In this document: one piece after another, positions 1 through 7,257 of the stretch | Layout: each line of letters opens with the position of its first letter | How positions within the stretch are numbered: position 1 is the stretch's first letter | NCBI GenBank assembly: GCA_000752035.1 | Contig: CCFE01000021.1 | Location: 248,001 to 312,000 of the forward strand | DNA: 64,000 bases | Direction of reading: 5' to 3' | From: Bacillus rubiinfantis | GTDB taxonomy: Bacteria; Bacillota; Bacilli; Bacillales; Cytobacillaceae | Notes under the pieces: generated by a model | Told to the model about the DNA's origin: nothing | The model's database searches: none | The model's input: the letters and a program-made list of their open reading frames with translations, nothing else | Position numbers and translations under genes: made by a program

Positions 1-354
1 GATATTTTAGTGCTTATTTTACTTGCTTTGATTATTTTCTCAGGATTCGTTAACACCGTTTGGTACACAGGCAGAGGAGTTGCCTTTGAGTATCGGGATA
101 CAATTAGTCCATGGTTTCGTGGGATTCTTACCTTGAGACCGCAGCCAAATCTTATGTTTGGTATCCCGCTTGGCTTCCAGATTCATGTTGTTTCAGCATT
201 GCTACTCTTTGGAATTTGGCCTTTTACCAGGCTGGTGCATGTGTGGAGTCTTCCGCTTGAGTATGTAAAACGTAAATTTATTGTTTATCGTGCTATATTT
301 GGTAGACGAGCTTTAGCGATGTCAACAGATCGGTCAAAAAAAGGAGCAGAATAG
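1..354 (+). CDS. narI: Respiratory nitrate reductase gamma subunit, C-terminal part (cut by window edge)
   Basis: This is the membrane cytochrome b subunit that passes quinol electrons to the NarGH nitrate reductase. The reading frame is open to the first base, so the gene starts outside the window and only about the last 117 residues are seen. Visible are a transmembrane helix and the motif GFQIHVVSALLLFGIWPFTRL followed by VHVWSLP. The two histidines match the C-terminal heme-ligand pair of the NarI family. The rest of narGHJ is expected to the left. The stop codon overlaps the AGGAGG that serves the next small gene, so the two are probably cotranscribed. Confidence 0.93.
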   Translation, partial: DILVLILLALIIFSGFVNTVWYTGRGVAFEYRDTISPWFRGILTLRPQPNLMFGIPLGFQIHVVSALLLFGIWPFTRLVHVWSLPLEYVKRKFIVYRAIFGRRALAMSTDRSKKGAE

Positions 355-366
355 GAGGCGGTTCCC

Positions 367-549
367 ATTTTTTACGGCAAGCGAGTTAAAGAAGAATTTG
401 AGCCAATCTTAGAAGATACTGAGGTTTACGCGTGTATTGGAGATGCTTGTAATGGTTGGATGAGAAAGGACTTTGTCGCGGATAACTACCTTTGTCCAAT
501 GTGTGGCAATGAAATGATTCAAGAAATCCGCGTTCTACCAAAAATTTAA
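367..549 (+). CDS. YdjO-like cold-inducible small zinc-ribbon protein, probable ATT start
   Basis: A 60-residue protein with four cysteines arranged as two knuckles (CIGDAC and CPMC) around a NGWMRKDF core, which resembles the YdjO cold-inducible family. The frame is closed upstream by the narI stop at 352-354, and no ATG, GTG or TTG precedes the first cysteine pair. A consensus AGGAGG at 353-358 lies 8 bases before ATT at 367. Starting there gives MFYGKRV, which matches the usual family N-terminus as I remember it. The function is unknown; a small metal-binding protein is inferred. A terminator follows directly. Confidence 0.8.
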   Translation: MFYGKRVKEEFEPILEDTEVYACIGDACNGWMRKDFVADNYLCPMCGNEMIQEIRVLPKI

Positions 550-558
550 CAAGATAGA

Positions 559-590
559 AAAAGACTGTCAATCACATGACAGTCTTTTTT
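559..590 (+). terminator. Intrinsic terminator after the YdjO-like gene
   Basis: The inverted repeat AAGACTGTCA / TGACAGTCTT has a short loop and ends in a T run. It lies between convergent genes, and its A-rich left flank means it could serve both strands. Confidence 0.85.
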
Positions 591-593
591 GTC

Positions 594-779
594 TTAGAGG
601 TTTTCATTTTGCTGACGAATTTCGTCACCGGTAATGATCGTATTTGCTTCCTCTAAATATTCATGTTCATTGACGGACTCGCCAGGAATATTTTTTAAAT
701 TTGGGTATACTGCTCCAGTTTGAACAGTGAATTGTTGATTTCCTGGGGCAGTTGTCAAGTAATCTTTCTTTTTAGCCAT
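594..779 (-). CDS. Hypothetical hydrophilic small protein
   Basis: A 61-residue protein beginning MAKKKDYLTTAPGNQ and rich in Asn, Gln, Glu and Pro, with no membrane segment. AAGGAG lies 9 bases before the chosen ATG at 779; the open frame extends 18 codons further without another good site. I do not recognise the family. Its composition and small size resemble minor spore or stress proteins of Bacillus, but that is only an impression. Confidence 0.65.
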   Translation of the reverse strand: MAKKKDYLTTAPGNQQFTVQTGAVYPNLKNIPGESVNEHEYLEEANTIITGDEIRQQNENL

Positions 780-844
780 TCTCATCATCTCCTTATCAAC
801 AGGTTTTACTAATGAAGAATGGTTTATGCCCATATTTGTTTGTA

Positions 845-876
845 AAAAAGAAAAAACTCCAGTTAATGACTGGAGA
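845..876 (-). terminator. Terminator of the yhfH-like gene
   Basis: Read on the minus strand, the stem CTCCAG / CTGGAG is followed by a run of six T. It lies just beyond the stop codon of the yhfH-like gene. Confidence 0.75.
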
Positions 877-878
877 AT

Positions 879-1013
879 TTATTCACTCTTTTTTGAAAGA
901 CAACGATCACATTCCATCATATAGGATTCTGCTTGTTCTTCAATATGCTGACCACACTCTGGACATTCTTTCTTAGGCAAATTACGGAAAAACTCAACTG
1001 GACTCATTAACAT
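879..1013 (-). CDS. yhfH: YhfH family small zinc-ribbon protein
   Basis: A 44-residue protein with the YhfH-like opening MLMSPVEFFRNLPKKEC, a CPECG knuckle and a second CDRC pair, probably a single zinc site. GGGGGA lies upstream of the ATG. The cellular role of this family is not known to me. It stands alone between its own terminator and a short intergenic region with divergent promoters toward the sensor kinase. Confidence 0.8.
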   Translation of the reverse strand: MLMSPVEFFRNLPKKECPECGQHIEEQAESYMMECDRCLSKKSE

Positions 1014-1292
1014 TTTGTATCCCCCTTTATTAATACAGAACTTAAATATTTACTCTTGTTATAGTACAGTATAAACAAAAAAATTAATTTTGTGTAGTCT
1101 TTTTTGTTAATTTTTTTAGAAATTTTCAAAAAATATTTCCGACTTAGTATCTTTTTGGAAATGATTATAAAAAAACCACTAGTGAATAATATATTTACCA
1201 AAATTACATTGAAAATAGAACTTGGTACTTCCATAACAAAATACTTTACATTACAATCGTAGTAGAAAAAATGTTAGGGGGGATGCTGATTA

Positions 1293-3079
1293 ATGAATAC
1301 ATTATTTGAAACATTCCATTCGTTCTTCTTTATTATATCAATTGGATTAACAATAATGGCTTGTTATACAGCATTAGATATGTTTATGTTAATTAGATCA
1401 TCAGAGCAAAATAAACGTCTGCTATTCTTGGGTGCGGCGTTGTCGATGGGAATCGGAATTTGGGTTACAAACTTTATGGGGCTAATTGCAACAGATGCGA
1501 GTCTTTTTGCTAACTATCATATCCCCCTAACAATTTTATCGATTTTAATTGGTGTAGCGTTTTCTAGTTTAGCATTTATACCGGTATCTGGAAAAATCGT
1601 CCGTTTCCATCATTTGTTAACAGGCAGTTTTTTTTTAACACTTGCGATTATTGCAATCCACGTAATTGGCATCTATGCGATGCATGTCATGATTGATTAT
1701 CGTGTCACTTTATTTATTTTTTCGGTTGGACTAATTTTCGCCTCATTTCTTTTTGCTTTATGGATACTTTTTTCATCCAATATTGGGCGCCAAAACCAGG
1801 TATGGCTGAAACCAGTAAGCGCCGTGATTATGTCAGGTGCGATTGCGGAAGGACATATTTTATTAAAAAAATCAATGGTGATTGTTGCAACGAACGAGTT
1901 AACAGCCAGAACAGACAGTCCTTTTTTTATTTATTTAGTTTTATTTGTATCGGTCTTGATTATGGCCGGACTGCTAGTATCCAGCACATTAATTAGCAAA
2001 CAATTAGCAGCTTCAGATACGAATTTAAAGGGTATTACAAAAGAAGTCCGAGATATTACCTTTGCTTTAAATCAAGCTTCAATTGTGGCGATAACTGATC
2101 AAACGGGCAGGATTACATCAGTGAACGATAAGTTCTGTGAAATATCCGGATATACACGTGAGGAATTAATTGGAGAAGATCATCGTATCTTAAACTCTGG
2201 GTACCATTCAAAACAGTTTTTTAAAGATCTTTGGAAAACGATTGGACAAGGTGATGTTTGGCACGGTGAAATCCGTAATCGAGCCAAAAATGGCACACTA
2301 TATTGGGTGGACACGACTATTGTTCCATTTCTAAACGAGAATGGTAAGCCGTATCAATATCTTTCGATTCGTACAGATATTACAGAGAGAAAAAAACAGA
2401 GGAGGTTCTTCACCGTCAGGATAAACTTGCCGCAGTTGGTCAATTAGCAGCAGGCGTAGCCCACGAAATTCGCAACCCACTAACATCAATGAAGGGCTAT
2501 GCAGAATTCTTGCAGTTAGATGAAAAGGATCCGGAACGGTTGGAATTCCTAAATATTATTCTTGATGAGATAGATCGTGTGAATACGATTGTTGAGGATT
2601 TTATGGTCTTAGCCAAGCCAAAGGTAATCCAATTGGAGGAAAGAAATCTCGTTCCAGTTCTAACAAATGTCCTCTCGTTATTAGAATTTGAAGCTAGAAA
2701 AAAGCATGTCCGTCTGCATTTTGAAAGAAACCATGAAATTATTCAAATTGAATGTGATGAAAACCGCTTAAAGCAAGTGTTTTTGAATTTTATAAAAAAT
2801 GGTATTGAAGCAATGCCTAATGGGGGCGATCTCTATGTTAAAACAACAATTCACGAAAATAATGTGCAAATTACCATTCAAGATACGGGCGTAGGCATTT
2901 CAGAGGAAAAACTAAAAAAATTAGGAGAACCATTTTTTACTACAAAAAAACAAGGAAATGGTCTTGGGCTAATGGTTAGCTTCAAAATTATTGAAAGTCA
3001 TCATGGCAAAGTATTTGTGGAAAGTGAACTGAACAAAGGTACAACGTTCAATATTTGGCTACCAGCTAAAACGGCATAA
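1293..3079 (+). pseudogene. MHYT-like/PAS sensor histidine kinase interrupted by a -1 frame change
   Basis: The first frame (1293-2447) encodes about seven transmembrane helices related to MHYT sensors (the motif is degenerate: MGIGIWVTNFMG) and a PAS domain at about residues 250-370. It ends 18 codons after DITERKK. The kinase half lies in the -1 frame: KLAAVGQLAAGVAHEIRNP is the HisKA H-box, followed by an HATPase domain with NGIEA (N box), DTGVGI (G1) and GNGLGL (G2), ending at 3079. The frames join within the seven adenines at 2390-2396; one extra A, or a -1 slip there, gives a continuous protein of about 595 residues. It could be a decayed gene, a sequencing error, or programmed slippage. 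The neighbours suggest a role in nitrate or redox sensing. Confidence 0.8.
2390..2396 (+). other. A-AAA-AAA slippery heptamer at the kinase frame junction
   Basis: The zero-frame codons are AGA AAA AAA CAG. Slipping back one base on the seven A bases gives AAA AAA ACA GAG GAG, which continues directly into the conserved kinase sequence. An SD-like AGAGGAGG lies just downstream rather than upstream, so I see no clear stimulator. Confidence 0.55.
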
Positions 3080-3100
3080 ACAATTATAGAAGAAAAATAA

Positions 3101-3135
3101 CAAGAAAGACACAACTCAGTGTCCTTCTTGTTTAT
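3101..3135 (+). terminator. Bidirectional terminator between the kinase and the NarK-PAS gene
   Basis: The stem CAAGAAAGACAC / GTGTCCTTCTTG, with one mismatch and a six-base loop, is followed by TTTATT. It sits between two convergent genes. Confidence 0.7.
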
Positions 3136-4652
3136 TCTTTATTATGCGGATTTAATTCTTCTTTCGGTTTGTCCTCTTTAAAAATACCTACATAATGTTT
3201 GGTTTCTCCAGTATCATCTTTAATGGAAGTAATGGTTAGCCATTCTTTATATATATCATTATTTTTCCGCTTATTCCATATGTTCCCTTCCCAAAAGCCA
3301 TCGGTTATTAGACTATCCCACATATTTTTATAAAATCGCTGATCGTGTTCACCGGATTGGAGCACACTAGGTGTTTTTCCAATCACCTCATCTTGAGCAT
3401 AACCGGTTATTTTTGAGAAAGCAGGGTTGACTTTTTGAATAACGCCATTCGGGTCAGTTAAAACAATTCCTTCAGTTGAATGGTCAACTATTTTAGCAGA
3501 AACATCCAGCTTATCTTGGTAATAAAGCCAGACAACTAATACCAATGTTGCTAAAGAGAATTCGGATAAAGACATAAAGCCAATGGCGTAATGTCCCGTC
3601 CAATTAAAAAGAATTGTTAAGATAATCGGTGGGAAAAAGCCACCAAGTCCCCCCATTGCAGCAACAATCCCATTTACGATTCCGGCTTGTTTAGAAAAAT
3701 ATAAAGGAACGAGTTTAAACACAGCTCCATTACCAATTCCGGCAAAAAAGGCTACTAACAAACAGCCAAATGAGTAAATCGGTAATGAAGGTGTAAACGA
3801 AAGTAAAAATCCTGCAAAAGTTAAGCTAAAGAAGACAGCCATCAAGATGAGAAATGGGTTGATTTTATCACCGAGCCAACCGCCAATAGGACGAAAGATG
3901 GTTGCTAAGGCAATAAAACCAGCTGTTCGCAGTCCAGCATCTACCTTACTTAATTCAAAATGATTAACCAAAAAAGATGGTAAATATATCGTGAAAGCTA
4001 CAAAAGAGCCGAAGGTAATAAAGTAACAAAGGCTAAGAAACCAAAGTTTTGGATTTCGATAAACTTGTGTATAACTTGACATAAAGGATTGATGAACTTT
4101 TTGTTCTTGCTTATCACCAAAAATAAAATTCATTACCGCAAATACGAGGACAATGGCTAAAAAAATTAAAACAGTAGTTCGCCAGCCATATATGTTTGCC
4201 AGAACAGGTGCTGAAAACGACGTGATAGCAGTACCGATGTTACCAGCACCATAAATTCCATTCACAAAACCATGTCTATCTTTAGGGTAATATTTTGGAA
4301 GTGATGTGACACCAATTGAAAAGACAGCTCCGCCAATACCCAGCAGAAAACCTCCGAGTATTAGCATGGTAAATGAATGCGCGTAACCGATAATGGCAAT
4401 AGGAATCACTAAAATAATAAAGCTAATGGTGAACAATATTCTCGCCCCGTACCGATTAGCCCAAAAGCCTATCGGTACCCGCAGCAATGAACCGAGAATG
4501 ACCGGGACAGCTGTGGCCCACGAGGTTTGAGTCGAACTAAGGTGAATATCGTCTTTAATATATGTCATCAGAGACGAAATGAGCACCCAAATCATAAACC
4601 CAACGATAAGACTGCTTGTTTGAATAACTAGTTGTTTTGTTCCCTGTTTCAT
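3132..4652 (-). CDS. narK: NarK/NasA-type nitrate/nitrite transporter with C-terminal PAS domain
   Basis: Residues 1 to about 380 form a 12-helix MFS transporter of the nitrate/nitrite porter family. The conserved arginines appear in SLLRVPIGFWANRYG (helix 2) and IFRPIGGWLGD (helix 8), with glycine-rich signature segments after each. Residues from about 385 to 500 are a cytoplasmic PAS domain (DHSTEGIVLTDPNGVIQKVN, then ITGYAQDEVIG). NarK proteins normally end after helix 12, so this is a fusion. The PAS resembles the one in the neighbouring kinase: LQSGEHDQRFYKNMW here and LNSGYHSKQFFKDLW there. AAGGGGG precedes the ATG. The likely role is nitrate uptake or nitrite export for NarGHI, with PAS-mediated control inferred. 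Confidence 0.9.
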   Translation of the reverse strand: MKQGTKQLVIQTSSLIVGFMIWVLISSLMTYIKDDIHLSSTQTSWATAVPVILGSLLRVPIGFWANRYGARILFTISFIILVIPIAIIGYAHSFTMLILGGFLLGIGGAVFSIGVTSLPKYYPKDRHGFVNGIYGAGNIGTAITSFSAPVLANIYGWRTTVLIFLAIVLVFAVMNFIFGDKQEQKVHQSFMSSYTQVYRNPKLWFLSLCYFITFGSFVAFTIYLPSFLVNHFELSKVDAGLRTAGFIALATIFRPIGGWLGDKINPFLILMAVFFSLTFAGFLLSFTPSLPIYSFGCLLVAFFAGIGNGAVFKLVPLYFSKQAGIVNGIVAAMGGLGGFFPPIILTILFNWTGHYAIGFMSLSEFSLATLVLVVWLYYQDKLDVSAKIVDHSTEGIVLTDPNGVIQKVNPAFSKITGYAQDEVIGKTPSVLQSGEHDQRFYKNMWDSLITDGFWEGNIWNKRKNNDIYKEWLTITSIKDDTGETKHYVGIFKEDKPKEELNPHNKE

Positions 4653-4992
4653 ACGAATCCCCCTTCAGCGCTATACCATTTAAACTGTGAATGATTTCTA
4701 TCCAATCAAAATAAAAGTGGAAAATGTATCTGTGAATATTCTTGCTTTATTATATAATTAGCAATGAAATAGGTCAGATTGAGTCAACAATGATAATTTT
4801 AAATTGTTGTGAGTTAGTATTTACAATTTTAATTAAGAGTAGTATCGTTTTTTAAACCAAGTTGAACTATTATCCGCTTTAGGGAAAAGAGGGGAACAAT
4901 TATTGTTAATCTCAAGTGTGAAATAGAGTTTTACTTGGAAATTATTTAGAAAGATAAGATGTAACTAAAATAAGAGGATAGGAAGACAACAA
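4653..4992. other. Divergent intergenic region between narK and the ktrB-like gene
   Basis: About 340 AT-rich bases must contain both promoters. Several TGTGA half-sites occur (for example near 4686 and 4731), but none forms a convincing Fnr palindrome. I saw no riboswitch motif. Confidence 0.4.
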
Positions 4993-6330
4993 ATGCGTAG
5001 AAAAAAATATTATCTTGATCCGCCAAAAATTCTTGTACTTGGTTTTGGATTAATTATTTTGGTCGGAACCTTACTGTTAACCCTTCCTGTTTCAACCACA
5101 GATGGTCAAGGATTATCATGGTTAAACGCTTTATTTACGGCAACCTCTGCCACATGTGTAACTGGTCTCGTTGTTGTCGATACAGGTACAACTTTTACGT
5201 TATTTGGTCAAATTGTGATTTTATCACTGATTCAAGTCGGTGGCCTTGGTTTTATGACAGTAGCAACTTTATTTGCCTTTCTTTTAGGAAAAAGAATATC
5301 ACTTAAGGAAAGAATTTTACTTCAAGAGTCGTTGAACAATATTTCAATGGAAGGCGTGGTTCGGCTTGCAAAACGTATCCTGATATTTACAGCCGTGATT
5401 GAGGGAATGGGGGCCATCCTGCTGTCCATTCGTTTTTCTTTTGATATGCCAATTCAGAAGGCAATCTACTATGGTGTCTTTCATTCGATATCCAATTTTA
5501 ATAATGCTGGGTTTGATTTAATGGGTGAGTTCCACAGTTTAACGGATTATGTGTCAGATCCGGTTATAACTTTAACGATTTGCTTATTAATTATTTTGGG
5601 TGGAATTGGGTTTATTGTAATGAACGAAATTTACGAATATCGCAGAGTAAAAAGACTTTCGTTACATACTAAAATAGTGCTAATCACTTCAGCCATCCTT
5701 ATTATTTCGGGAACGGCAGGAATCCTTTTAATGGAATGGACTAACACTAAAACATTAAGGTCGTTAAGCTTTTCCGGAAAATTATTAGGTTCATTGTTTC
5801 AATCCGTAACTGCAAGAACGGCGGGGGCTAATACGTTAAATATTGGAGAGATGACTCAATCCTCTTTGTTTCTTATCATATTTCTCATGTTTATTGGTGC
5901 TTCACCTGGTTCAACTGGTGGCGGGATAAAGACAACCACCTTCTCAACATTAATCGGTGCCGTTTGGTCACAGATACGTGGGAAAGATGATGTAATATTC
6001 TTTCGCCAAAGAATTGAATATGAAACGATATATAAAGCTTTAACTGTAAGTTTTAGCGGTTTGGTTTTGGTAGCGATGGTTACACTATTCCTAACGATTA
6101 CAGAGCATGGAAAGGATTTTCTAATGCTCTTGTTTGAAGCGACATCTGCTTTTGCAACGGTTGGACTTTCGATGGGGTTAACTCCTGAATTATCTCCTTT
6201 GGGGAAATGTGTCATTATCTTCACGATGTTTGCCGGCAGAGTCGGACCATTAACAATTGCCTTTGCAGTGACAATGCGCAGAAATCCTGACGCTTTCCGC
6301 TATCCAAAGGGAAAAATCATGATAGGGTAA
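4993..6330 (+). CDS. KtrB/KtrD-type potassium uptake channel subunit (TrkH family)
   Basis: A 445-residue membrane protein, the usual length of KtrB/KtrD. Four M-P-M pore repeats can be followed through their filter-like loops: TSATCVTGL, SNFNNAGF, TARTAGAN and SAFATVGLS. The glycine-rich SPGSTGGGIKT segment is the intramembrane gate region of this family. It takes up K+ with a cytosolic RCK partner (KtrA or KtrC), which is not encoded next to it, so the partner must lie elsewhere, as for the unlinked KtrC/KtrD pair of B. subtilis. I cannot tell KtrB from KtrD by sequence alone. Confidence 0.92.
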   Translation: MRRKKYYLDPPKILVLGFGLIILVGTLLLTLPVSTTDGQGLSWLNALFTATSATCVTGLVVVDTGTTFTLFGQIVILSLIQVGGLGFMTVATLFAFLLGKRISLKERILLQESLNNISMEGVVRLAKRILIFTAVIEGMGAILLSIRFSFDMPIQKAIYYGVFHSISNFNNAGFDLMGEFHSLTDYVSDPVITLTICLLIILGGIGFIVMNEIYEYRRVKRLSLHTKIVLITSAILIISGTAGILLMEWTNTKTLRSLSFSGKLLGSLFQSVTARTAGANTLNIGEMTQSSLFLIIFLMFIGASPGSTGGGIKTTTFSTLIGAVWSQIRGKDDVIFFRQRIEYETIYKALTVSFSGLVLVAMVTLFLTITEHGKDFLMLLFEATSAFATVGLSMGLTPELSPLGKCVIIFTMFAGRVGPLTIAFAVTMRRNPDAFRYPKGKIMIG

Positions 6331-6403
6331 TTAAGCTAATACTAGTTGTTAGAGAATAAGGAAAACTAGAAAGGAAAGGTTATTGTGGAAAGGAGTGAAC
6401 AAT

Positions 6404-6565
6404 TTGCCAAGAGGAAAAGAATTGGAAGGGCTGCCTATGACGAACACTTTGCCAGGAGCAGGAAAAAATCCGGGGGACTATGAAAGAGAAGTACTCGGTA
6501 CCATCACTCAAACAGATCAGCCACAGCCGAGCAGTATTAGGAATGCGAATAAAGAAAAAATGTAG
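6404..6565 (+). CDS. Hypothetical small hydrophilic protein
   Basis: A 53-residue protein ending SSIRNANKEKM, charged and rich in Pro, Gly and Gln, with no hydrophobic stretch. AAAGGAG at 6389-6395 is 8 bases before the TTG at 6404. An upstream in-frame TTG at 6383 would place the SD inside the gene. A strong terminator begins at the stop codon. I do not recognise the family. Confidence 0.6.
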   Translation: MPRGKELEGLPMTNTLPGAGKNPGDYEREVLGTITQTDQPQPSSIRNANKEKM

Positions 6566-6590
6566 GCAGGAACAATTCCTGCCTTTATCT
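6565..6590 (+). terminator. Intrinsic terminator
   Basis: The stem GGCAGGAA / TTCCTGCC, with a two- to three-base loop and a T-rich tail, abuts the stop codon of the small gene. Confidence 0.8.
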
Positions 6591-6635
6591 ATACCTATAA
6601 CACTCAATATTGTAACCGTTTTCTTCTATTATATA

Positions 6636-6821
6636 TTAGTCATATGGATAATTAATTTGGTTGCCGTTGATTGTCCCAGCTTCATCAATAATCTCAAGGT
6701 TTTTTAAATAATTCTCCAATTCATTTTTTAGTTTTTCTGGAGCGCCAGGTTTTAAATGCCAGTTTCCTGGTTCTGCAACGAAAAAAGGACTCTTTGTGAA
6801 TTCGGGTCTAATTCTAGGCAA
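6636..6821 (-). CDS. Hypothetical small protein
   Basis: A 61-residue protein beginning with a TTG-initiated MPRIRPEFTKSPFFVAEPGN, followed by a predicted charged helix (KLKNELENYLKNLE). GAGGTGGTGA lies at good spacing upstream of the TTG. The regular composition and well-placed SD favour a real gene. Family and role are unknown to me. Confidence 0.6.
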   Translation of the reverse strand: MPRIRPEFTKSPFFVAEPGNWHLKPGAPEKLKNELENYLKNLEIIDEAGTINGNQINYPYD

Positions 6822-7257
6822 AATTTCACCACCTCATTTAAATATAACGGTTTGTGAATAGGGTTTACCTGTGAATAGGCTTTTATGCAGGATCATTAAA
6901 AGATAAGACTAATATCATATTGCCACGATTACGTTTATGCTATAAGATAATTAGAAATCTTTTCCGTCGCGAGATAATTTAAGTATAGACAGTAAAAAAA
7001 ATGAAACTAAACAGCAATTATAACGTCATATATAATTGAACTAGAAATAATAGTCATGTCCAACATCGGACAATCATACAAATGAAATGGATATGAGTGA
7101 AACAGTGGGGGATATGTGTATCAAGGAAATGTGAAAGTAATTTCCGGGATATTACTGTAATTGGCAGGATTTATGTTTTTCATTTTAGAAAAAATATGGT
7201 ATAGTAATTGAGGTTCGTTTACCGAAGGTTAATTTGGTAAGTGAGAGGAGAAATAAC
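6822..7257. other. Intergenic region upstream of the LTA synthase gene
   Basis: About 430 AT-rich bases. It holds a five-base-arm inverted repeat TGTCC-N6-GGACA near 7058-7075 and the putative promoter listed separately. No gene or RNA motif was recognised. Confidence 0.4.
7177..7205 (+). promoter_or_regulatory. Putative sigma-A promoter of the LTA synthase gene
   Basis: TTTTCA and TATAGT are separated by 17 bases, about 50 bases before the start codon. The -35 is a weak match. Confidence 0.4.

Noticed and set aside
1007..1234. 75-codon minus-strand open frame upstream of the sensor kinase
   Set aside because: Composition is that of translated AT-rich promoter DNA (Ile, Lys, Phe, Leu runs). 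It overlaps the yhfH start and has no SD.
4653..4992. c-di-AMP (ydaO-type) riboswitch before the ktrB-like gene
   Set aside because: A few GGGGAAC-like words occur, but the ordered consensus blocks and closing helix are absent and the leader is short.
6480..6707. 75-codon plus-strand frame
   Set aside because: It lies in another frame over the small gene at 6404, runs through a strong terminator and then antisense into the gene at 6636.
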